NCBI GenBank assembly: GCA_013329135.1 | Contig: DUKU01000161.1 | Coordinates: 11,304-22,759, forward strand | DNA: 11,456 nt | Reading direction: 5' to 3' | Origin: Thermoplasmata archaeon | GTDB lineage: Archaea; Thermoplasmatota; Thermoplasmata; UBA10834 | In this document: positions 1 to 7,678 of the stretch, piece after piece | Layout: the number at the start of each line of letters is the position of its first letter | How positions within the stretch are numbered: position 1 is the first letter of the stretch | Made by a program: the position numbers and the translations under genes | Notes under the pieces: model-generated | The model's database searches: none | Seen by the model: the letters and a program-made list of their open reading frames with translations, nothing else | Told to the model about the DNA's origin: nothing

Positions 1-1500
1 AGCTACCTCGAGAAGAAGGTGCTGAAGGCACTCGACGTCCTCAGAAGCGCCTCTCCAGAAGCCATACAGGAGAAGGGGGGCTTCGACAAGCTCGTGGAGG
101 TCATGAACGCCGCCTCGTGGCTGCAGGCCAAAGGCCTCGTCACGATACACGAGAGCATCACCAAGGCCTACACGCTCAAACGCAAGGAGGTCGCGTCGCG
201 GCAGCTCGCTGAAAGGGCAGCGGCCCAGGTGCTCGTCACCGACCTTGGAGGCAGTGGCTCACTTGCGGACCTGAAAGCCACCGGCAAGGTCAGCAACGAG
301 GACATCCAGATCGCCCTGGGCTGGATCAAGAGAAAGGGCTGGGGCGACATCTCCAAGCAGGACAACAACACGGTCATCACTATCAATGACAAGGGCCGCC
401 AGGCGCTCGGTTCAAGAGGCGAGGACGAGTTGCTGATCGAACGGCTCGCGCAGGGAGAGGTCCATGAGAAGGACGCGAAGAAGGAGGTCCTCGAATCCCT
501 GAGGCAGAGGAAGGACTTCCTCAACGAGAAGCATGTCGTCGCCCGGACCGTCGAGCTCACCGAGAAGGGGAAGGAGGTGGCCGCGCTCCCGTTCGAGGTC
601 AGGGAGGAGGTCGCGCAGCTCACGCCCGAGCTGATACAGTCCGGCAGATGGAAGGATGTCGAACTGCGCAGGTACGATGTCAAGGCGTTCGCGCCCACAT
701 CCACCGGGGGCAAGAAGCACCCGATGACCATCCTCATCGAGAAGGTCAGGGACGCGTTCCTGACCATGGGGTTCACCGAGATCAGGGGGCAGTATGTCGA
801 GAGCGCCTTCTGGAACATGGACGCGCTCTTCACCGCCCAGGACCATCCCGCCAGGGAACTGCATGACACATTCTACCTGGACAACCCGTCCCGGATCGAC
901 CTGTCCGAGGACAAGGAGTTCGTGGACGTCGTGCGGCAGGTCCACGAGAACGGTTGGAAGACCGGGTCCCTGGGCTGGCGCTACGATTGGAGCCTCGAGG
1001 AGGCGCAGAAGGCCCTGCTGAGGACACACACGACCGTGAACACGGTCCGGCACATACACAAGGACCCTGGGCTCCCCTTCAAGGTGTTCTCCATCGGGAG
1101 GATATTCAGGAACGAGGCGATGGACTCGACGCATCTGCCTGAGTTCACGCAGATCGAGGGGATCGTGTGCGAGGAAGGCGCGGACTTCGACATGCTCTGC
1201 GGCCTCCTGAAGGAGTTCTACAGGCGCATGGGCTCCGAGGATATCAGGATCAGGCCCGGCTACTTCCCCTACACCGAACCTTCGCTCGAGGTGGACATAC
1301 TCTGGAAGGGGCAGTGGATGGAGCTGGGCGGGGCCGGCATATTCAGGCCGGAGGTGACCGAGCCTTTGGGCGTCAAAGAGCCCGTGCTCGCATGGGGCCT
1401 TGGCCTCGAGAGGCTCGGGATGCTCTTGTGGGGCCTCGACGACATCAGGGACATCTACGTGTCGGATGTCGACTGGCTCAAGAAGGCTCCGCAGCTCTGA
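1..1500 (+). CDS. pheS: Phenylalanyl-tRNA synthetase alpha subunit, 5'-truncated by window edge
   Basis: This is the catalytic alpha subunit of the cytoplasmic alpha2-beta2 enzyme that charges tRNA-Phe with phenylalanine using ATP. The reading frame is open from base 1 (Ser-Tyr-Leu-Glu-Lys-Lys before a GTG at 19). Family members begin with a similar segment, so the true start probably lies a few codons upstream and the GTG is unlikely to be the start. Counting from base 1, about 499 residues are present. Residues 1-200 look like the winged-helix-type N-terminal domains of archaeal/eukaryotic PheS. The class II core follows: motif 1 region near 240-286, GSLGWRYDW at 322-330, motif 2 FSIGRIFRNE at 363-372, the Phe-pocket segment YFPYTEPS at 421-428, GGAGIFRPEV near 443-452, and motif 3 GLGLERL at 466-472. 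The partner pheT does not follow; a gene on the opposite strand converges after 21 nt. Confidence 0.97.
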   Translation, partial: SYLEKKVLKALDVLRSASPEAIQEKGGFDKLVEVMNAASWLQAKGLVTIHESITKAYTLKRKEVASRQLAERAAAQVLVTDLGGSGSLADLKATGKVSNEDIQIALGWIKRKGWGDISKQDNNTVITINDKGRQALGSRGEDELLIERLAQGEVHEKDAKKEVLESLRQRKDFLNEKHVVARTVELTEKGKEVAALPFEVREEVAQLTPELIQSGRWKDVELRRYDVKAFAPTSTGGKKHPMTILIEKVRDAFLTMGFTEIRGQYVESAFWNMDALFTAQDHPARELHDTFYLDNPSRIDLSEDKEFVDVVRQVHENGWKTGSLGWRYDWSLEEAQKALLRTHTTVNTVRHIHKDPGLPFKVFSIGRIFRNEAMDSTHLPEFTQIEGIVCEEGADFDMLCGLLKEFYRRMGSEDIRIRPGYFPYTEPSLEVDILWKGQWMELGGAGIFRPEVTEPLGVKEPVLAWGLGLERLGMLLWGLDDIRDIYVSDVDWLKKAPQL

Positions 1501-1521
1501 CCGGCCATTCTCTGGACAGGC

Positions 1522-2793
1522 TCACAGCTCTTCCACCTTCACGTCCTCGGACTTTGCGTCCTCGATGTGCATCAGCGACGGCATGAGAAAACCCGCCAGC
1601 ATGATTGCGGAGAGTCCGACTCCTGCTATGACGAACCATATCTGCACTCCCAGGACGTCGGACAGGGGGCCCGCAACGGCCAGGCCTAGGGGGGTCATAG
1701 CAACGGTCATGCTGCCCATCAGCCCGAATACGCGGCCCTGCATGTCCGGCGGCACCGATGACTGGAGCACAGCCCGCACGGACCCGTTCGCGAAGGATAT
1801 CGTGAATCCAGTGAAGAACAAACCGGCTACCGCTACGTAGAACGCGTCTGGGGGCACCAGACCCACGACAAGGACACCCATCCCCGACAACGCCCCCGAC
1901 ACGAGTACCGTCACAATCTTGCGCTTGAACCCGCCCCACAAACCCAGTGCCAGTCCTCCGAGGAGCAATGAGACTCCGAGCGCCATCTCCATCGTCGCGA
2001 ACTCGACCACCCCCTTTCCGAAATAGGACTTGATCAGCAACGGCAAGAGCGACATAGCTGGGGCGAAGAGGAGGTTTATGACCATGACCATGAGCAAGAG
2101 TATGACTGCGCCTCTCCAGGAGAGCACGAACCTCAGCCCGCTCCTGATGTCACCCAGCACGGAAGGTTTCACATCGCCCACGGCCGCGCTCCGCGAAGGC
2201 TGAGGTATCTTGATGAGCAGCAGCGGGACGATCGCCGCGCCCGCGGTGAGCAGGTCCACGGAGAGCACGCCCCACATGGGTAGCGCAAGCAACAGCACGG
2301 CCCCAAGGGCTGGGGCCGCGATGCTCACAGCACCTTGGATTGCCTCGTTGAGACCGCCCACGCGCGCAAGGTGTTTCTTTGGAACCATGAGGGTCGTGGA
2401 TGCCGCCATGGCCGGCCACTGAAAGGCGCCGCCCGCCGAGCGCACAAATAGGATCGCGTAAATGTGCCAGACCTGTGCTACGTCTGCAGCGAAGAGGGCG
2501 ATCAGGACAGCTGTCGCCAAGGCAATCGACAGATCGGCCCAGATCATCACATGGCGCCTGTTCCACCGGTCCACGAGAGCGCCTGCGAACGGGCCTATGA
2601 CAATCTGCGGCAACATCGCCATCATCATGGCGAAGGCCAGGACTGTCGCGGAACCCGTCTCGATTGTGAGCCACCACACAAGGGCGAACTGGACGAGCGC
2701 GCTACCGACCAGGGAGCATGCCTCCCCGCCCCAAATGACGAAGAACCTGCGCATCAACCGCTTCTCGTCAGCTTGGCCCACCATCTCGGTCAT
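1522..2793 (-). CDS. MFS transporter, DHA3/MefA-like efflux type
   Basis: This is a 423-residue integral membrane protein with about 12 hydrophobic segments, the normal size for the major facilitator superfamily. The loop after helix 2 has the MFS motif A region GALVDRWNRRHVM at 71-83, and PPDMQGRVFGL at 348-358 matches the corresponding loop in the second half. These features and the N-terminal ALVWWLT segment resemble the DHA3 group of proton-coupled exporters (macrolide/multidrug efflux, EntS-like). The substrate cannot be told from sequence. The C-terminus is a short acidic cytoplasmic tail (EDAKSEDVKVEEL). The ATG at 2793 is the first available start; Met4 is an alternative. No Shine-Dalgarno sequence is seen. 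A weak AT-rich element lies about 30 nt upstream, so the transcript may be leaderless. The gene follows the STAND gene on the same strand after 67 nt. By eye its codons include more GCA, GGA and GAA than its neighbours, which could reflect later acquisition. Confidence 0.9.
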   Translation of the reverse strand: MTEMVGQADEKRLMRRFFVIWGGEACSLVGSALVQFALVWWLTIETGSATVLAFAMMMAMLPQIVIGPFAGALVDRWNRRHVMIWADLSIALATAVLIALFAADVAQVWHIYAILFVRSAGGAFQWPAMAASTTLMVPKKHLARVGGLNEAIQGAVSIAAPALGAVLLLALPMWGVLSVDLLTAGAAIVPLLLIKIPQPSRSAAVGDVKPSVLGDIRSGLRFVLSWRGAVILLLMVMVINLLFAPAMSLLPLLIKSYFGKGVVEFATMEMALGVSLLLGGLALGLWGGFKRKIVTVLVSGALSGMGVLVVGLVPPDAFYVAVAGLFFTGFTISFANGSVRAVLQSSVPPDMQGRVFGLMGSMTVAMTPLGLAVAGPLSDVLGVQIWFVIAGVGLSAIMLAGFLMPSLMHIEDAKSEDVKVEEL

Positions 2794-2818
2794 GTCAAGC
2801 TCAGCGGAGGAACGGTAG

Positions 2819-2829
2819 TGTTTTTGAAC
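2819..2829 (-). promoter_or_regulatory. Possible weak TATA element for the MFS gene
   Basis: On the minus strand this reads approximately TTCAAAAACAC, the only AT-rich stretch in the 67-nt gap, centred about 30 nt before the ATG at 2793. It could drive a leaderless or nearly leaderless transcript. The match to the archaeal TATA consensus is poor, and read-through from the STAND gene is an alternative. Confidence 0.3.
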
Positions 2830-2860
2830 CCTCCGGTCAGAAGTGGCCGTCAGATGAATG

Positions 2861-5290
2861 CTATCGAAGCGCCTTCAGCTCGGCGTCCGCCTTCGCGGAC
2901 ATGCCCCTGGCACCGGCCTTGTCAAGGACCTTCTTCGACTCCTTGAGCATCTTCTCGGCCTTGGCTCTGTCACCCTTCTCGGCGAGCATCGCGCCGTACT
3001 CCATCTTGCGGGCGCCCAGGCACTCAGGGGCGTCCATCCCATCCAGCGCCTTCAGGCTCTCGATGTAGTACTCTTCGCTCGCCTGCAGGTTCCCAGCCTT
3101 CCGCTCGGCCATGCCAAGGTTCGCATACGCCTCCGACATGCCATGGCCGTCCCCCATCTCGGTGAAGACGTCCAGGGCGCGGAAGCAGTGCTCCTTCGCG
3201 GCCTCCAGGTCGCCGGCATTCATGAACAGTTCCGAGAGCGATGTGAGGGCGTACGCCCTCGACCTCGGCTGACCCGTCTCCGCCGCGAGCCTCACGGCGT
3301 TCTCCAGGTGCAGTTTCGCCTCTTCCACCTTGTCCATGTGAGCGCATGCGATGCCCATGTTGACATACACGTTGGTGAGCTCGACTGGGCCGAACCCGGC
3401 CGCGCACTTCGAGAAGTGGTCCGTGGCCTGCTCGTATCTGCCCTTGGCGATGAACAGGTTGCCCAGTTCCATATGCGCCATGAGCATGCCTTTCTGGTCC
3501 ATCACCGCCATCGAGTCCCTTGCACTCCGCTCGAACAGATCCTGCGCCTTGCCATCGTTGCCGAGCTTGCTCTCGACGACACCGAGACCTATGAGGGCCT
3601 TTGCACGCGCCCGGGGCAGGTCCTTCGACCTCTCCAGCGCATCCCCCAACATCTTCAGCGACTCTTCGAACTCACCCTTCTTGCTCTTGATGTTGCCCAT
3701 CTCGACTAGGGCGTCGATCTGCGTGTGAGGTTCGCCCTCCCGGGCGACCGTCCCGAGGATGGCCCAGGCCTTGTCGAACTCGCCTACCGCGTTGGCCGCC
3801 CTCGCCTTGAGCATGAGCGCCGGGATGCGGTACCTGGGCTTCGACGGCTCGAAGGACGATATCGCGGCCCAGAGCCGCTGGACGTTGCCCTGACCAAGCA
3901 GGTCGTCGGGGGACCGAGCCATCAGCATCTCGGCCTCGAGACCACGTCTGGACAGGATCAGGTGATGGAGCCTCTCCTGGAGGTCTCCCTGGCGAAGGTA
4001 GTGGTCCGCGGCCGCGCTGTGCCACCTCGTCCTTTCCTCTGCACTCAAGGACTCATACACGAACTCCCTGAGCGACGCGTGGATCTCGAACCTCCCCCTG
4101 GCGACCTCCCTCAGCATGGACCCCTTCCTCGCATCCCTGAGGTCCTTCGGTATCGCATCCGTCGAGAAGGGCTTGTTGAACACCGATGCGAGCTGGAGCA
4201 GGGACTTCTCAGACTCTGACAGGCCCGTGTAGAACTTGTCCTCAAGGAACCTCGTGACCTGGGTCCGCGCCTCGGACAACCCCGAGACGGTGATCATCTC
4301 CAGCGATAGCGGATGGCCCTTGGTCATCGCGACCAGTTTGTCCGCAGACTCTCCCCTGATGCCCCTTGACTCGAGCATCTTGAGGGCGGACCGCTTGTCC
4401 AGCCCTCCGAGCTCCAGCTCGAAGACCTCGTTCTTGGCGACGACATCGGACCGGTCATAGAACCTGGGCACGTTCTCGGCCGTGACGATGACCTTCGAAG
4501 GTCCGCTGCTGTGCTTGAACATGTGCAGGAAGTCCTGGAGCCCTTCGGCGCAGTCCGCATCGTCGAATACGAACGTGTAGCCGTTCTCGGAGAGCTCCTC
4601 CTTCAACAGGACGCTGAGCTCGCCCAGCTCCGCGCGCCCAGAGGAGAGGTATGAGTACATCTTCCTGCAGCCGTTGTCCAGGAAGAACTGTGCGAGGGAC
4701 TCCGCCACGGTCCTGGGGACATCCCAGGGCTTCGCCGCGTACCAGAAGACCCTCTGGTCTGTGAGTCCCGACGCGAGTCTGGACGCGACCGAGGTCTTGC
4801 CGATGCCCGCGATGCCTTTGATGGACAGGATCTTCACGGACGGGGAGTCGAGTGCCTTCCTCAGAACCGTCAACTCCTTCTCCCTGCCGAAGAAGTCCTT
4901 CGTAGCAGGAAGAGGCGACGACTTCCTGGATGAGCGCGACCTGGAGACGATGTTGGTCATGGGCGTGACCTTCGACGGGTCGACCATCGGGTCGATGTCG
5001 TTGTCCTTCACGTACTGCACCACTGTCACCGCCAATGCCTTGCCAGCGACCGTCAGAGAGTAGGCCTTTCGCCGGGACTTGCCCTTCTTGACATGGGACA
5101 GCCGCTCCTCGATGGTCCCCGCGGACTTGAGCTTCTTGAGCTCGATCGCGGCGTGAGCGCGAGATATCGAGATGGCCTGCGAGATGCCGTCCTGGGTCAC
5201 GTCGAACGGGACCTCGAACTTGTCATCGTACTTCACGTAGTTGCTCAGATGATAGAGTATCCGTTCCGAGACAGTTAGAGTTCCACCCAT
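2861..5290 (-). CDS. STAND-type ATPase: winged helix + NB-ARC-like NTPase + TPR repeats (putative regulator)
   Basis: This 809-residue cytoplasmic protein has three parts. Residues 5-88 form a probable winged helix (recognition region SQAISISRAHAAIELKKL, basic wing KKGKSRRKAYSLT). A Ser/Arg/Lys-rich linker spans 114-126. Residues 132-415 form a STAND/NB-ARC-like NTPase, with lead-in FFGREKEL at 133-140, Walker A GIAGIGKT at 159-166, Walker B YTFVFDDAD at 238-246, sensor-like SKVIVTAEN at 265-273, the GHPL motif at 325-328, and FEIHASLREF at 401-410 in the place of the MHD-like/winged region. From about 488 to 793 there are roughly eight TPR units of 35-40 residues. In known STAND proteins (MalT, AfsR, plant NLRs), ligand binding to the repeats switches ATP-driven oligomerisation. 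Here the output is probably DNA binding by the N-terminal domain, so a ligand-sensing transcription factor is likely, but the target and ligand are unknown. The ATG at 5290 is supported by a TATA box 28 nt upstream. Flanking MFS genes on the same strand are candidate targets. Confidence 0.88.
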   Translation of the reverse strand: MGGTLTVSERILYHLSNYVKYDDKFEVPFDVTQDGISQAISISRAHAAIELKKLKSAGTIEERLSHVKKGKSRRKAYSLTVAGKALAVTVVQYVKDNDIDPMVDPSKVTPMTNIVSRSRSSRKSSPLPATKDFFGREKELTVLRKALDSPSVKILSIKGIAGIGKTSVASRLASGLTDQRVFWYAAKPWDVPRTVAESLAQFFLDNGCRKMYSYLSSGRAELGELSVLLKEELSENGYTFVFDDADCAEGLQDFLHMFKHSSGPSKVIVTAENVPRFYDRSDVVAKNEVFELELGGLDKRSALKMLESRGIRGESADKLVAMTKGHPLSLEMITVSGLSEARTQVTRFLEDKFYTGLSESEKSLLQLASVFNKPFSTDAIPKDLRDARKGSMLREVARGRFEIHASLREFVYESLSAEERTRWHSAAADHYLRQGDLQERLHHLILSRRGLEAEMLMARSPDDLLGQGNVQRLWAAISSFEPSKPRYRIPALMLKARAANAVGEFDKAWAILGTVAREGEPHTQIDALVEMGNIKSKKGEFEESLKMLGDALERSKDLPRARAKALIGLGVVESKLGNDGKAQDLFERSARDSMAVMDQKGMLMAHMELGNLFIAKGRYEQATDHFSKCAAGFGPVELTNVYVNMGIACAHMDKVEEAKLHLENAVRLAAETGQPRSRAYALTSLSELFMNAGDLEAAKEHCFRALDVFTEMGDGHGMSEAYANLGMAERKAGNLQASEEYYIESLKALDGMDAPECLGARKMEYGAMLAEKGDRAKAEKMLKESKKVLDKAGARGMSAKADAELKALR

Positions 5291-5313
5291 GGGTCGAAGA
5301 ATCCGAGAAACCG

Positions 5314-5323
5314 TTATTTAAAA
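5314..5323 (-). promoter_or_regulatory. TATA box for the STAND gene (leaderless start)
   Basis: The minus strand reads TTTTAAATAA, a good archaeal TATA box, centred about 28 nt upstream of the ATG at 5290. Transcription would begin about at the A of the start codon. No Shine-Dalgarno sequence lies in between, which fits a leaderless mRNA. The element gives the STAND gene its own promoter, separate from the upstream MFS gene that ends at 5366. Confidence 0.7.
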
Positions 5324-5365
5324 GCAGTTATCACATGCAGTCGCGCGGAAGCAGGTAGGGCCCCG

Positions 5366-6652
5366 TCAGGGGGCGATCTTCGCCTTGGCCCGTTCCTTGA
5401 CGGTTATGTGGACCATCATGACCGTCGCGATGCCCATGACCCCCGAGAGCAGGAACGGGACCATGGTGCCGTCCAGAGGATAGGGCAGGCCGAAGTCGCG
5501 GCCGTGGAAGCAGTCCCAGAGGAAGCCGCCGAGCGGGGCGCCCACTACCGAGCCCATGTTGGTCATCGACTCGAGCAGTCCTATGAGCCGGCCTCTGAGG
5601 TTCTCCGGCACTATGTCCGCCTGGAGCGCCCTCAGTGCAGGCGATGACACCTGGAAGGCCATGCTCCTCGCGGCCAACAGGACGATCACCACTGGGAGCG
5701 TGTAGCTGAACGGGATGAATATGATCGCGACGAAGGCCACGTATCCGCCGACGACGAACATCAGTTTCTTGCCCACCCTGTCCGCATAACGGCCCGAGGG
5801 GAAGGCGATGAGCGCCCCCAGGCCCATGGATATTCCGATGAGTATCGATATCGTGCCTGCGTCGAGCTCGAACCTGAACGCGAGGAAGAGGACCATCAGC
5901 GGGCCTATGCTCGCGAATGAGAACCCCTCTATGGACGCGTTGAGGTACAGGATCCTCAGGTACCTGAGACGCTCCGGCTCGACCCCGGGCGGGCTCAGGA
6001 GCCCCCTGATTGAGAGACGGGTCCGGACCTTCTCCGGGTGCTTCGCGTCCGTCACGTAGAGCCAGGTCATAACCGAGCCCGCGAGCGCGAGGATCGCGGT
6101 GAAGTAGAACGGGAACTTATAGCTGTCCTGGTCCGAGTAGCCAAGCGTTTGGCTCGCGAACATGAACAGCGCGCCGCCCACGAACGGGCCTATCACGAAC
6201 CCGAGGTTGGATGCCATGACGATCTTGCCCATGGACGCGCCCCGCTTGTTCGCCGGGGTCGAGTCGATGACGAGCGCCTCGCTCACAGGCCACACCATGG
6301 CGCTCGCGACGCCCTGGAACGCCCGCACGAATATGAGGCCGAACCAAGTGTCCGGGACTGTGAACAGTATCGCTAGGACGGCATACAGGATGCTGCCCGC
6401 GAGTATGATGTTCTTCCTCCCCAGCCTGTCCGAGAGGTTCCCGAACGGGGTGGCGAGCAGCGCCCTCGTGAACACGAACGACGAGAACAGGATGCCGACC
6501 TCGAGACCTCCTCCTCCCAGCAGGTCGATGTATACCGGGAAGAGCGGCAGGATGAGGCCAAACCCGAGGCTGATTATGAAGTCCAGACTTGCGAGGTAGT
6601 TGACGTTCCTTCGGGCGGCTTCCTCACCCAACAGACACTTACTCACTGGCAT
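5366..6652 (-). CDS. MFS transporter, DHA1-like putative drug/metabolite exporter
   Basis: This is a 428-residue, 12-helix-type membrane protein of normal MFS length. Motif A, GNLSDRLGRK, is at 71-80, and its second-half copy GRYADRVGKK is at 287-296. GFVIGPFVGG at 151-160 fits motif C of the fifth helix, which is typical of proton antiporters of the DHA1 drug-export group and argues for export over uptake. A loop of about 50 residues (residues 200-235) separates the two halves. The substrate is not predictable. The chosen ATG at 6652 lies 16 nt after the stop of the MetE-like gene, with a short GAGG close to it. A GTG two codons later would have better spacing to that GAGG and cannot be excluded. 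The tight spacing implies co-transcription from the metE-like promoter. It belongs to a different MFS subgroup from the transporter at 1522-2793, so the two are probably not a recent duplication. Confidence 0.9.
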   Translation of the reverse strand: MPVSKCLLGEEAARRNVNYLASLDFIISLGFGLILPLFPVYIDLLGGGGLEVGILFSSFVFTRALLATPFGNLSDRLGRKNIILAGSILYAVLAILFTVPDTWFGLIFVRAFQGVASAMVWPVSEALVIDSTPANKRGASMGKIVMASNLGFVIGPFVGGALFMFASQTLGYSDQDSYKFPFYFTAILALAGSVMTWLYVTDAKHPEKVRTRLSIRGLLSPPGVEPERLRYLRILYLNASIEGFSFASIGPLMVLFLAFRFELDAGTISILIGISMGLGALIAFPSGRYADRVGKKLMFVVGGYVAFVAIIFIPFSYTLPVVIVLLAARSMAFQVSSPALRALQADIVPENLRGRLIGLLESMTNMGSVVGAPLGGFLWDCFHGRDFGLPYPLDGTMVPFLLSGVMGIATVMMVHITVKERAKAKIAP

Positions 6653-6668
6653 CTGCCTCTTGCCAGGC

Positions 6669-7598
6669 TCATCCGAACAGGACGGTCCCGGCGCGCATGT
6701 TCTTCAGGATGATAGGGACCAGTTCCTTCTTGGTTGCCCTCAAACCACAGTCCGGGTGAGCGTAGGCCACGTTCTCTCTGCCAACGCGCCCGCAAATGTC
6801 CCCCAGCTTGGACCGGACCTGGTCCGGCGTGTGGACCTCCGACTCCGACATCGGTGTGACGGATATGCACCCCGCCCCGAGCTTCTTCCCATGCTCCTCG
6901 AACTGGGCGCGGTCGATGTGTGAGATGTTGGGCTCTTCGAGCCTCCCGGAGAAGGCGAAGGACAGCGTGGAGACGCTCCGGAGACGCAGCAGGTGTCCGA
7001 CGACGCCGAACCTGCCTATGTACCCGCAGACGTGCACGCTCGTGCGATCGCGCGGGAGCCCGCGCGCTACCTCGTCAAGCAGGGCGACCCTCTCGGGGAG
7101 GTCCTTGAACCCCTGCGACAGGAACGGCTCGTCGATCTGCACATACGCCCCCCTGTCGGCGAGGGCCTTCGCGATTGGCGCGAGCGCGGCGGCGATGTCC
7201 TCGTAGAGGCTGAAGTCGGACAGCCCCTTGTAGTGCGACTCGACCTTCCTCGACGCGCATGTCATGCCGAGCGTGGTCGGGCCCGTGATCGCCACCTTGG
7301 GAGACACATCCGGGAAGAGCTGCCTGAGCGTAACCAGGTCCTTGACCTTCGTGAAGTCCTCAGGGGAGCCCTTGAGCCCGATTTTCCCGGTCACGACAGG
7401 GAATCCATTCCTGACCTCCAGCCCTTGGAAGGACTCGGCGAAGTAGGAGATCATGTCCGTCCTCTGCTCTCCGTCCGAGAGCAGGTCCAGGCCCAGGGCT
7501 CGCTGGAACTCGACCGATTTGCCGAGCGCGGTCTCGATGTCGTCGTCGAACCTCGGCAGGCTGCCGATGGTAGTGGTCCTGAGCAACTCTGGCACCAT
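6669..7598 (-). CDS. MetE-like (core, C-terminal-domain-only) methionine synthase family protein
   Basis: This 309-residue protein matches the single-barrel archaeal MetE family, which corresponds to the C-terminal half of bacterial cobalamin-independent methionine synthase. In methanogens such proteins transfer a methyl group to homocysteine, probably from a corrinoid donor. Visible family motifs are TTTIGSLPRF at 8-17, SDGEQRTDMISYF at 41-53 (substrate-binding Glu/Asp region), ITGPTTLGMTC at 104-114, QIDEPFLSQG at 154-163, the zinc-binding HVC at 189-191 and PDCGL at 282-286. The usual third zinc ligand, a Glu, appears to be missing: the aligned segment reads LSFAFSGR, with Ala215 where I expect Glu. 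The start is the ATG at 7598; the frame runs further upstream, but that part is antisense to dtd2 and lacks family character. A TATA-like box 25 nt upstream supports this start. It is probably the first gene of an operon with the following MFS gene. The true substrate may be homocysteine or another thiol. Confidence 0.85.
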   Translation of the reverse strand: MVPELLRTTTIGSLPRFDDDIETALGKSVEFQRALGLDLLSDGEQRTDMISYFAESFQGLEVRNGFPVVTGKIGLKGSPEDFTKVKDLVTLRQLFPDVSPKVAITGPTTLGMTCASRKVESHYKGLSDFSLYEDIAAALAPIAKALADRGAYVQIDEPFLSQGFKDLPERVALLDEVARGLPRDRTSVHVCGYIGRFGVVGHLLRLRSVSTLSFAFSGRLEEPNISHIDRAQFEEHGKKLGAGCISVTPMSESEVHTPDQVRSKLGDICGRVGRENVAYAHPDCGLRATKKELVPIILKNMRAGTVLFG

Positions 7599-7619
7599 CG
7601 TGGACAAGTCGAGTATGGG

Positions 7620-7625
7620 TATAAG
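7620..7625 (-). promoter_or_regulatory. TATA-like box for the metE-like/MFS operon
   Basis: The minus strand reads CTTATA within the AT-rich stretch ATACCTTATACC, centred about 25 nt before the ATG at 7598. That places the start point at or next to the start codon. No Shine-Dalgarno sequence precedes the ATG, so a leaderless mRNA is likely. Confidence 0.55.
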
Positions 7626-7678
7626 GTATTTTCTCAGAGGGCGCGAGGGGCACTTCGGCCTGGCGTCGAATGAAAGGG

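Noticed and set aside
412..1134. 240-residue frame antisense to pheS
   Set aside because: It overlaps the conserved catalytic region of pheS and has no recognisable family.
2858..3709. 283-residue open frame opposite the TPR region of the STAND gene
   Set aside because: Composition is His/Arg/Leu-rich without motifs; the minus-strand TPR pattern is convincing.
5324..5365. Possible terminator after the second MFS gene (CTTTTAAAT on the minus strand)
   Set aside because: The T-run is only four bases and belongs to the STAND TATA box; no stable hairpin precedes it.
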